From Planctomycetota bacterium (GTDB lineage Bacteria; Planctomycetota; Planctomycetia; Pirellulales; Thermoguttaceae), in contig JAMOAF010000229.1 in NCBI GenBank assembly GCA_023621895.1, positions 1 through 5,289 of the forward strand: a DNA stretch of 5,289 bases, read 5' to 3'. The position numbers were made by a program, and so were the translations under genes. The notes under the pieces were generated by a model. That model was not told the origin of the DNA and did not search any database. It saw only the letters and a program-made list of their open reading frames with translations. Shown one piece after another: positions 1-5,289 of this stretch (position 1 is its first letter; each line of letters begins with the position of its first letter).

Positions 1-120
1 CAGCCAGAGCCCGGCTTCCAGCAGGCAAAAGGGAGCCAAGGCAATCGCGATCGCTGCCAACCGAAACGCGATCGCTCGGCGCAACGACACGGGGCGTTTC
101 CGGGTAGCGCTTTGGGGCAT
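1..120 (-). CDS. N-terminal fragment of a membrane-anchored protein (partial, runs off window)
   Basis: Reading the minus strand from an ATG at 120-118, 40 codons stay open to the window edge. The peptide starts MPQSATRKRPVSLRRAIAFR, a basic N-terminus (about seven Arg/Lys in the first 20 residues). A hydrophobic segment follows at about residues 21-40, rich in Ala/Ile/Leu and containing PFCLLEAGLWL. This fits a single N-terminal membrane anchor with the basic end in the cytoplasm. The style recalls the N-termini of planctomycete TPR or SGNH-hydrolase-like membrane proteins, but nothing here proves the family. The frame stays open upstream to the stop codon of the lipoprotein gene (249-247) with no ATG, GTG or TTG in frame, so 120 is the best start. 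A GAGG lies about 12 bases upstream, which is far for a ribosome binding site. The gap to the upstream same-strand gene is 126 bases without a clear promoter or terminator, so read-through is possible. Function unknown. Confidence 0.6.
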   Translation of the reverse strand, partial: MPQSATRKRPVSLRRAIAFRLAAIAIALAPFCLLEAGLWL

Positions 121-246
121 GTGGTGAAACGGCCTCAGACGGCGCTCGGGGACGAGTGACGGGGCGATCGTCTTGGCGCGATCAACCCATTCAACCCCTC
201 CAGTCTGTTCCGGCCCGGCCGCCGAATCAAGAGGGCACTCGGCCGC

Positions 247-2766
247 TCAAGGCGCGGGCGGCGCGGCCTTTTGTGGGCCTTCCACGTGCCATGCTTCCAC
301 CTTGCCGGGCGTGCTGACCAGGAGGACCGGCTTCCCGTCCCACGTGGCCGCCGCCATTCCCGTCAACTCGGCGCCGTAGGCGAAGCTCTCGATCAACCGC
401 CCGTCCGCGCCGACGACGCGGATCGTCCCGTCGGCCGTGGCGATCAGCCATTGTCGCGGTCCTTCGAGAAACAGGTTGCCCGCCACCACCGGCTCGATCT
501 GCTGGTGGTGGACGCCCTGGGAGATGGGATGCCGCCAGAGTTCCCGGCCGGCCTTCGAGATGCCCGCTGCAACCATTTCCTTGGATGCCAGTTGGGCAAG
601 AACGCAGATGTCGGGCTCTCCGTTGGTATCGAGGTCGTCGGCGGCGAACCAGCCGATGGAGCAGTCTGGCAGCGAGATCTCGGCCAGGCGCTTGCCTTGC
701 CAGTCGAGTTCCACCAGCGTCCCCCGATCGGGCTCGAGGTTCATGGCCAGGACGCTCCGCCGCCCCTCGGCGTCGCGTGGAAGGGCTGCCACGTGAATCG
801 CGTTCACCATGGATCGTTCGGCCCAGATTCGCTTGCCCTTCAGGTCGACCGCCTGGACGCCGACGACGTCGAAATACCCGAGCACCATCTCCAAGGTCCC
901 GTCACCGTCGAGATCGGCGAGCTGTCCCCCGCCGATTCCCGGATGCGAGGAATCGGGATAAGCGAGAACCGTCTGGAATTTCTCGTCCAACAGGTACACC
1001 CGCTGCACTCCCCGGGCGGAGCCGAGGAAATAGCGGCGGCCGTCGCCGGCGACGGCCGTGTCGAGGACGGTCACCGGTTGCGAGCCTTCCAGCTTGAGGG
1101 GAAAAGTCGCGGCCACCCGCCCGTCGGGCCCGAGTTCGGCGACGGCCGCGGACTTATCGAGCACGAGGATTCGCGGGCTGCCCTCGGCGCGGGGCACGAC
1201 GGTGATATTGCCCGGCTGCTCCAATTGCTCGCACGCCCAGAGCCTGGTCATCTTGAGATTCTTCGGTTCGCTCCGCGGGAGAATTTGGGCGCGGGGTATT
1301 TCCTGGGGCGCAACGAGCGGCAGGCGGTACAGATCGTCGGCCACGCACTTCTGCCGCATCAGCTCGAACTGGCGTTTGCTGGCTTCGAATTGCTCGAAGG
1401 CGATGGAAAACACGTCCTCGCCCGCTCGCAGCTTGTCGACCGTGCGGATGAGGAGCTGATCCATCTGTGCCAGGGCGCCGGGCTGAAAAGTCTGGACCTT
1501 GCCCCCCTTGCCGACCACGATCGTCAGCGGCAAGGCGGGATCGCCGTAGTGAGCCGCGATGCTCTGGGCAGGATCGCGATATATCGGCAGATCGGTCTGC
1601 CAGTCCTTGAGCACCGACTGGAGGGCCGACGCCTGCACGTTGGCCGGGTCAAGGCTGACCGCCATCACGGCCACGTCGTCATGTTGCTTTATCGTCTCAT
1701 ACGCCTTGCTGACGGCCTGCAACACTGGCCGGCAGGGGAGGCTCGTCGTGGCCCAAAGCTGGATCACGACCACCTTGTCCTTGAGCGAGGCGATGCCGAC
1801 GGACTTGCCTTCCAGGTCGGCGAACTGGAAATCGGGACAGGGCTGGCCGAGAACCTGCATAATCGGCAACACCAAGGACTCGACGACCGGCACGCCCTCG
1901 GGCACTTGGAAGAGAAAGGCTTGGGGCGCGATCGGGGAGTTGAGCTGCGCACCTTTGAGTTCGAGGACCATCGAGATTTTCTCGATCCCCTCGGCGGCGG
2001 CTTCGTGCTCCAGCGGCGCGGTGGGCAGCTCGAATCTTCGCAGCGTGGAATCGGCCGCGTCGATCCAGAAGACCGCCGGGCCGATCTGTGTGCGTATCTC
2101 GACACGCTGGCACGCCCGCTCGTCGATCGCCGCTGGTTCGAGCATCCTCGCCTGCTGCGCGCCGGCCAGAAGCGTCTTGAGCGGATCGCCGGCCAGGAGG
2201 AGGACCAGTTGAGCGGGGACCCAACTGAACGACTGGGCGGGGGACTGGATCATCGCGGTCGACAGCAGAAAGTCGGCATAGATCGTTTCGATCGAGAGCT
2301 GCTCCGGGGCGGGCAGGCGGAGGACCTGGCCCGGCAGATCGCGGACGAAGCCGAATCGCTGGCTGCCGTCGCAGAAGAGGTTCCCATTGTCGACCAGGAG
2401 GCGAATCTTGTTCGGCCGCTCGAAAGCGACTTCGCAGGGGAAGGCCCTTTTCTGCTCCTGGCCTTTTTGCACTCCGGTCAATTGCAGAGTGCCGGAGTCC
2501 CGATAGCTCTGCGCGCTCTTGTAGGCTTGAACCATCTTCCGCAGCATTTCCTCGGCGGTCGCCTGCGGCACGGCGACGCCGGCCGCGGACGGCGGCAGGC
2601 TTTCGGGACCCGATCCCCCGGAACCCTCCCCCGCACCGGCGTTTGAACTCGTCGGAGGCGCATCGGAAGAGCGGCCGCATCCGCACATCCCGAGCGAAAG
2701 AATCAGAAACCCGGAAACGAGCAGCGGCAGCGTTGCGGTCCGGCGGGCGAGGGTTCGAGTCTTCAT
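247..2766 (-). CDS. Large lipoprotein: LolA/DUF2092-like domain, degenerate TlpA/thioredoxin domain, FG-GAP/beta-propeller C-terminus
   Basis: This 839-residue protein is predicted to be exported and lipid-anchored. It has a basic N-terminus (R4, R8, R9), a hydrophobic core at about 11-27, and a Met-Cys-Gly-Cys stretch where C30 is the likely lipidated cysteine (C28 is possible). A low-complexity Gly/Ser/Pro linker (about 31-66) follows. Residues about 70-295 resemble the LolA-like/DUF2092 fold: an amphipathic AEEMLRKMVQAY start, beta-rich middle, and AFLFQVPEGVPVV end. Residues about 304-450 look like an AhpC/TSA-TlpA thioredoxin domain (GQPCPDFQFADLEG, VVVIQLWAT, LPLTIVV with the cis-Pro). 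The CxxC site is altered: Ser342-Leu-Pro-Cys345 keeps only the second cysteine. Residues about 500-830 look like a propeller with two Asp-rich FG-GAP-type loops (D618/D620/D622 and D711/D713/N715) and PQQ/WD-like strands near 735-829. The start is supported by the signal peptide immediately after ATG; GGA lies 8 bases upstream. Domain calls are by eye; the role is unknown, perhaps periplasmic sensing or binding. Confidence 0.88.
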   Translation of the reverse strand: MKTRTLARRTATLPLLVSGFLILSLGMCGCGRSSDAPPTSSNAGAGEGSGGSGPESLPPSAAGVAVPQATAEEMLRKMVQAYKSAQSYRDSGTLQLTGVQKGQEQKRAFPCEVAFERPNKIRLLVDNGNLFCDGSQRFGFVRDLPGQVLRLPAPEQLSIETIYADFLLSTAMIQSPAQSFSWVPAQLVLLLAGDPLKTLLAGAQQARMLEPAAIDERACQRVEIRTQIGPAVFWIDAADSTLRRFELPTAPLEHEAAAEGIEKISMVLELKGAQLNSPIAPQAFLFQVPEGVPVVESLVLPIMQVLGQPCPDFQFADLEGKSVGIASLKDKVVVIQLWATTSLPCRPVLQAVSKAYETIKQHDDVAVMAVSLDPANVQASALQSVLKDWQTDLPIYRDPAQSIAAHYGDPALPLTIVVGKGGKVQTFQPGALAQMDQLLIRTVDKLRAGEDVFSIAFEQFEASKRQFELMRQKCVADDLYRLPLVAPQEIPRAQILPRSEPKNLKMTRLWACEQLEQPGNITVVPRAEGSPRILVLDKSAAVAELGPDGRVAATFPLKLEGSQPVTVLDTAVAGDGRRYFLGSARGVQRVYLLDEKFQTVLAYPDSSHPGIGGGQLADLDGDGTLEMVLGYFDVVGVQAVDLKGKRIWAERSMVNAIHVAALPRDAEGRRSVLAMNLEPDRGTLVELDWQGKRLAEISLPDCSIGWFAADDLDTNGEPDICVLAQLASKEMVAAGISKAGRELWRHPISQGVHHQQIEPVVAGNLFLEGPRQWLIATADGTIRVVGADGRLIESFAYGAELTGMAAATWDGKPVLLVSTPGKVEAWHVEGPQKAAPPAP

Positions 2767-2809
2767 ACTTCAGTTCCAAGAGCCAAAAGGTTGTGCTGAC
2801 CAAATATTG

Positions 2810-2838
2810 ATTATTTGCGCCGCTGCTCCTCTCGTAAA
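2810..2838 (-). promoter_or_regulatory. Candidate sigma70-type promoter for the lipoprotein gene
   Basis: Read on the minus strand, a TTTACG box (2838-2833, 4 of 6 matches to TTGACA) is followed after 17 bases by AATAAT (2815-2810, 5 of 6 matches to TATAAT). The -10 box lies 43 bases before the lipoprotein ATG at 2766. It falls in the only clearly AT-rich patch of the intergenic region, which adds weight in such GC-rich DNA. Planctomycete promoter rules are poorly defined, so this is a prediction only. Confidence 0.4.
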
Positions 2839-2848
2839 CCACGGCTGC

Positions 2849-2878
2849 TTGACCGAATCGGAAACCAAGGGCTAAGAT
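2849..2878 (+). promoter_or_regulatory. Candidate sigma70-type promoter for the larA-like/yggS/yggU cluster
   Basis: TTGACC (2849-2854, 5 of 6 to the -35 consensus) is followed after 18 bases by TAAGAT (2873-2878, 4 of 6 to the -10 consensus). Transcription would begin around 2885, giving a leader of roughly 55 bases before the ATG at 2939. The -35 box is only 10 bases from the -35 box of the opposing candidate promoter, so a regulator bound between them could affect both units. Predicted by eye. Confidence 0.4.
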
Positions 2879-2929
2879 GATCCAAGGCAACCGCTTGCAT
2901 TGCCTGGATTGCCCGTCTTGACAGGTTTT

Positions 2930-2933
2930 GAGG
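2930..2933 (+). promoter_or_regulatory. Shine-Dalgarno-like GAGG that decides the larA-like start
   Basis: GAGG lies 5 bases upstream of the ATG at 2939. The same reading frame stays open to a TTG at 2900, but that start has no comparable purine-rich site, and its 13 extra residues do not resemble the family's N-terminus. The ATG at 2939 gives MATLRYG, matching the short beta strand with an LRYG-type motif typical of LarA-family N-termini. Confidence 0.55.
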
Positions 2934-2938
2934 TTTGC

Positions 2939-4165
2939 ATGGCCACACTCCGCTACGGAGCCAATTCTTCGGTGCAAATCGAGTTCGGTGCGTGCACGCT
3001 CCTGGCGGAGTGCGACGGCCCGCGATCGGCTCGGCCGGCGCCGCTGGCCGAAGCGGTTCACGACGTTCTGGCCAGGCCGGTCGGGCTGCCCGCGCTCAGC
3101 CGCTGCATTACCCCCAGCGACCAGATCACGATTGCACTCGAAGCGGGCGTGCCGGAAGTGGCCGAGGTCGCCGCGGCCGTCGTCCGCTACCTGGTCGACT
3201 CCTCGGTCGATCCCGACGGGATCACCGTATTGCGCTGCCTTCCCGAAGCAGGCGGCGCACCCCAGAATCCGACCGCCGCGATTCCGGCCGACCTGCTGCG
3301 GAGAATCCGCCTGATCGACCACAATCCGCGCGATCGGGCGTCGCTCGCCTACCTGGCGGCCTCGCACTCCGGTGAGCCAATCTGGTTGAATCGCGCCCTG
3401 ACCGACGCCGACATGGTCCTGCCGATCGGTTGCGCCCACGGCCGCGCGGCGCCGGGCTATTTTGGCTTGCATAGCGCCATCTACCCAACCTTTGCAGACT
3501 ACCAGGCCCAAGCCCGGTTCCGGTCTCCGAGCGCGCTTGGCGTCCGCGGCCGGCCCCGGAAAGGGTTCGCCGACGCCGTTGCGGAGATCGGCTGGCTATT
3601 GGGGATTGCGTTTACCGTTCAGGTCATTCCCGGCGCCGGCGGGACGTTTCACCAGGTGGTCGCCGGCTCGCCGGATCAAGTCCGCCGCCGAGTCCGCGAA
3701 ATCTATGACCGGACGTGGCGCTGGGATGTGCCCCGGCGGGCCGGAGTGGTTGTCGCCGGCATCGAAGGCGGACCGGAACAGCAGACTTGGGCCAACGTGG
3801 CCCGGGCATTGACCGCGGCCATGGATTGCGTCCGCGACGAAGGGACGGTCGTCGTCTGTTGCGAAGTGGCCGCGCCGCCGGGCGAAGGCGTCGAGTGCCT
3901 CCGCGCGGCCAGGTCGCAGAAGCAGGCCGTTCGCGACATGATCAAGAAGCCGCCCGACGACGCGCTGACGGCGGTCCAGTTGGCCCGGGCGGTCGAGCGG
4001 GTGAACCTGTTTCTGCGCAGCCGCCTGGACCCCGAGGTGCTCGAGGACCTGCTGATCGGCGTGATCCAGTCCGACGAGGAACTCAATCGCCTCGTGAGCC
4101 GGTTCCACGACGGGATCGTGCTCGGCAACGCTCCGCAAACCATGGTCCGCGTCGCAACCGAATGA
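2939..4165 (+). CDS. LarA-like (DUF2088, lactate racemase N-terminal domain) protein, probably non-canonical
   Basis: This 408-residue protein is near the length of lactate racemase LarA (about 424). It starts with a family-like MATLRYG. Residues about 60-100 have the Rossmann-like pattern SDQITIALEAGVPE then GITVL. These are followed by DHNPRD (127-132), SGEPIWLNRALTDADMVLPIG (from 144) and GYFGLHSAIYP (173-183). The block order matches the LarA N-terminal domain (HD, then G.PV.xNR.....D..I.IG, then the aGfSGG.K.i.PG loop). True LarA proteins bind a nickel-pincer cofactor covalently through the Lys in GG.K (K184 in Lactiplantibacillus plantarum LarA). Here my alignment puts Ser179 at that place, and the SD.TRP arginine motif is also not visible. 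The C-terminal half (about 200-408) resembles the LarA C-terminal domain only loosely. It is predicted to be cytoplasmic, with no signal peptide. It leads a cluster with yggS 9 bases downstream. No larB, larC or larE cofactor-synthesis gene is present in the window. Substrate and activity unknown; a racemase or epimerase relative is the family-level guess. Confidence 0.8.
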   Translation: MATLRYGANSSVQIEFGACTLLAECDGPRSARPAPLAEAVHDVLARPVGLPALSRCITPSDQITIALEAGVPEVAEVAAAVVRYLVDSSVDPDGITVLRCLPEAGGAPQNPTAAIPADLLRRIRLIDHNPRDRASLAYLAASHSGEPIWLNRALTDADMVLPIGCAHGRAAPGYFGLHSAIYPTFADYQAQARFRSPSALGVRGRPRKGFADAVAEIGWLLGIAFTVQVIPGAGGTFHQVVAGSPDQVRRRVREIYDRTWRWDVPRRAGVVVAGIEGGPEQQTWANVARALTAAMDCVRDEGTVVVCCEVAAPPGEGVECLRAARSQKQAVRDMIKKPPDDALTAVQLARAVERVNLFLRSRLDPEVLEDLLIGVIQSDEELNRLVSRFHDGIVLGNAPQTMVRVATE

Positions 4166-4174
4166 TCACTGAAG

Positions 4175-4885
4175 ATGTCTTCTCAACTTGAAAAACGGAT
4201 CGGCGAGAATCTTGCCGAAGTCGAAGGACGGATCGCCGAAGCGGCCATGCGGAGCGGGCGCCGGCCCGGCGACGTCCGCCTCGTCGCGGTCACCAAGTAC
4301 GTCGGAATCGAGCTGATCGAGCCGCTTCTGGCCTGCGGTTGCCGCACCCTGGGGGAGAGCCGGCCGCAACAGCTCTGGCCCAAGGCCGAGGCCCTCGCCG
4401 GCCGCGACATCGCCTGGCACATGATCGGCCCACTCCAGCGAAACAAAGTCCGCCGCACGCTGCCGCTGGTCGAGATGGTCCACTCGGCCGACTCGCTCCG
4501 GCTGGTGGAAACGATTGATCGGATCGCCGAGGAGTTGCAGCTTCGCGCCAGGCTGCTGCTGGAGGTCAACACGTCGGGCGACCAGGCCAAGCACGGGCTG
4601 GCCGCCGCGCAGCTCGAAGAGAGTCTGCCCAGGCTGGCCGAGTATCGCAACGTCGAGGTTTGCGGGCTGATGTGCATGGCCGGCTTGGACAGCGGGCCGG
4701 AGGAGACGCGCAAGGAATTTGCCGAGCTCCGCCAAACGCGCGACAGGTTGCGGCTCTGCTGTCCCGGCGGCGCCGCCCTCGATGAGCTCTCGATGGGCAT
4801 GAGCGGCGACTACGAGATCGCGATTGAAGAAGGGGCGACGATCGTTCGCGTCGGCAGCGCGCTGTTCGAGGGTGTGCTGGAATGA
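4175..4885 (+). CDS. yggS: YggS/PLPBP-family pyridoxal phosphate homeostasis protein
   Basis: This 236-residue protein has the full length of the YggS/YlmE/PROSC family, cytoplasmic PLP carriers that keep free pyridoxal phosphate in balance and have no firmly shown enzyme activity. The fold is the alanine-racemase-type TIM barrel. Visible family signatures are VAVTKYV with the PLP-binding Lys41, GESRPQQ (60-66; many members have GEN at this spot), WHMIGPLQRNK (81-91), LLEVNTSGDQAKHGL (128-142), GLMCMA (164-169), and LSMGMSGDYEIAIEEGAT (205-222) followed by VRVGSALFEG, which forms the phosphate-binding end. The start ATG lies 9 bases after the larA-like stop. There is no strong ribosome site, only GAAG directly before the ATG, so translation coupling to the upstream gene is likely. 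The stop overlaps the next start in an ATGA. Nothing looks truncated, and all expected PLP-site blocks are present. Confidence 0.95.
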   Translation: MSSQLEKRIGENLAEVEGRIAEAAMRSGRRPGDVRLVAVTKYVGIELIEPLLACGCRTLGESRPQQLWPKAEALAGRDIAWHMIGPLQRNKVRRTLPLVEMVHSADSLRLVETIDRIAEELQLRARLLLEVNTSGDQAKHGLAAAQLEESLPRLAEYRNVEVCGLMCMAGLDSGPEETRKEFAELRQTRDRLRLCCPGGAALDELSMGMSGDYEIAIEEGATIVRVGSALFEGVLE

Positions 4886-5184
4886 TCGAGTTGGAAGCAG
4901 TCGAGGGGGGCGTGATCCTGCCCGTCCGGGCGCACCCCGGCGCGCGCCGCAACGAAATCCGGGGCGAGCAGAACGGCTTGCTCAAGGTCAGCGTCACCCA
5001 GGCGCCGGAGAAAGGCAAGGCCAACAAGGCGCTCGTGGCTCTCTTGGCCCGGCAGCTGGCGCTGCGCAAATCGCAGATTCTGCTCCAATCGGGCGACACG
5101 TCCGGCCAGAAACGCTTCTTGATCGCCGGCATTTCGCTCGAGGAGTTGGCCGCGCGAATCCGGCCGTTCGTGGACGAGGCATAG
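4882..5184 (+). CDS. yggU: YggU/DUF167 family protein
   Basis: This 100-residue small cytoplasmic protein belongs to the DUF167 (YggU) family, whose biochemical role is not established. The signature is clear: VRAHPGARRNEI (15-26), GLLKVSVTQAPEKGKANKAL (32-51), a helix with LLARQLAL, KSQILLQSGDTSGQKRFLI (63-81), and the short helix ISLEELAARIR at the end. Length is normal for the family, with a slightly longer C-terminal tail. It starts on an ATG that overlaps the yggS stop by 4 bases (ATGA), a sign of coupled translation in one operon. In Escherichia coli and many other bacteria yggS and yggU are close, often with the membrane protein gene yggT between them; here yggT is missing from that spot. 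Confidence 0.93.
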   Translation: MIELEAVEGGVILPVRAHPGARRNEIRGEQNGLLKVSVTQAPEKGKANKALVALLARQLALRKSQILLQSGDTSGQKRFLIAGISLEELAARIRPFVDEA

Positions 5185-5195
5185 CACCGGCGAAT

Positions 5196-5230
5196 TTGGT
5201 CATTGGGAATGGAACCTTGAACCTTGCCCC
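5196..5230 (+). repeat. Short degenerate heptamer-like tract after yggU
   Basis: Just after the yggU stop, 35 bases can be split into five consecutive 7-base units: TTGGTCA, TTGGGAA, TGGAACC, TTGAACC, TTGCCCC. Within it AACCTTG is perfectly repeated twice in tandem (5213-5226). The tract is less GC-rich than its surroundings and has no coding potential I trust. It may be the decayed remnant of a short tandem heptanucleotide repeat, or chance. The rest of 5185-5289 shows no supported gene, and no terminator with a T-run. Confidence 0.25.
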
Positions 5231-5289
5231 AGCGGCCAGGCGGTCGATCGCCGCAGCAGGCTTCGTCCAGCGACGCCGTCCGCCGGATG

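Noticed and set aside
47..75. Two GCGATCGC octamers 21 bases apart, resembling the cyanobacterial HIP1 site
   Set aside because: Both lie in coding sequence for Ala-Ile-rich membrane-anchor residues and are explained by GCG/GCC and ATC codon use; two copies in one place do not suggest a HIP1-type abundance.
166..183. GATCG/CGATC inverted repeat in the gap between the two minus-strand genes
   Set aside because: The 5-base stem with an 8-base loop is weak and has no T-run on either strand, so neither a terminator nor an operator is supported.
271..2646. A 791-codon open frame on the plus strand opposite the lipoprotein gene
   Set aside because: It is codon-aligned antisense to the real gene, so it is open simply because TTA, CTA and TCA codons are rare in GC-rich coding DNA. 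Its translation shows no domain pattern, while the minus-strand product has a signal peptide and recognisable domains.
2900..2938. Upstream TTG start for the larA-like gene, adding 13 residues
   Set aside because: The ATG at 2939 has a GAGG 5 bases upstream and gives the family-like MATLRYG start; the extension lacks a ribosome site and overlaps the expected leader.
1697..3511. A 604-codon minus-strand frame spanning the lipoprotein 5' half, the intergenic region and the larA-like gene
   Set aside because: It crosses two well-supported genes in other frames and the promoter region, and its product is Arg-rich and low in recognisable structure, typical of a GC-rich shadow frame.
5240..5254. 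Small inverted repeat GCGG/CCGC with a 7-base loop after yggU, as a possible terminator
   Set aside because: The stem is only 4 base pairs with no following T-run; such pairs are common by chance in GC-rich DNA.

Overview
The window is GC-rich, gene-dense bacterial chromosome and looks like ordinary housekeeping or accessory-metabolism territory. A planctomycete (Pirellulales-like) origin is my best guess. The clues are a large lipoprotein joining a LolA-like domain, a thioredoxin fold and a beta-propeller, a GESRPQ variant of the YggS active-site loop, weak Shine-Dalgarno signals, and a truncated gene with a short basic N-terminus and a single membrane anchor ending in an LLEAGLWL-type segment. 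This is inference from style; no rRNA or other phylogenetic marker is present.

The layout is two divergent transcription units. On the minus strand, a large gene (2766 down to 247) encodes an 839-residue predicted lipoprotein. After a 126-base gap it is followed by the first 40 codons of a second minus-strand gene (120 down to 1) that runs off the window edge. On the plus strand there is a compact three-gene cluster. It starts with a LarA-like/DUF2088 protein (2939-4165), then a YggS-family PLP-binding protein (4175-4885, 9-base gap), then a YggU/DUF167 protein (4882-5184, ATGA overlap). The 172 bases between the two units (2767-2938) hold a plausible pair of back-to-back sigma70-type promoters. 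The last 105 bases (5185-5289) hold no gene I can support, only a short degenerate heptamer-like stretch.

Functionally, the plus-strand genes look co-transcribed. yggS next to yggU is a widely conserved pairing (PLP homeostasis plus a small protein of unknown role). Here the usual membrane partner yggT is not between them, and a LarA-like protein sits in front. By eye the LarA-like protein lacks the lysine that anchors the nickel-pincer cofactor in lactate racemase, so lactate racemase activity should not be assumed. The lipoprotein's thioredoxin domain keeps only the second cysteine of the CxxC motif, so it is probably not a normal disulfide reductase. I found no insertion sequences, CRISPR arrays, tRNAs, rRNAs or phage genes. 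No strikingly new system is evident; the degenerate active sites in the two larger proteins are the points most worth following.
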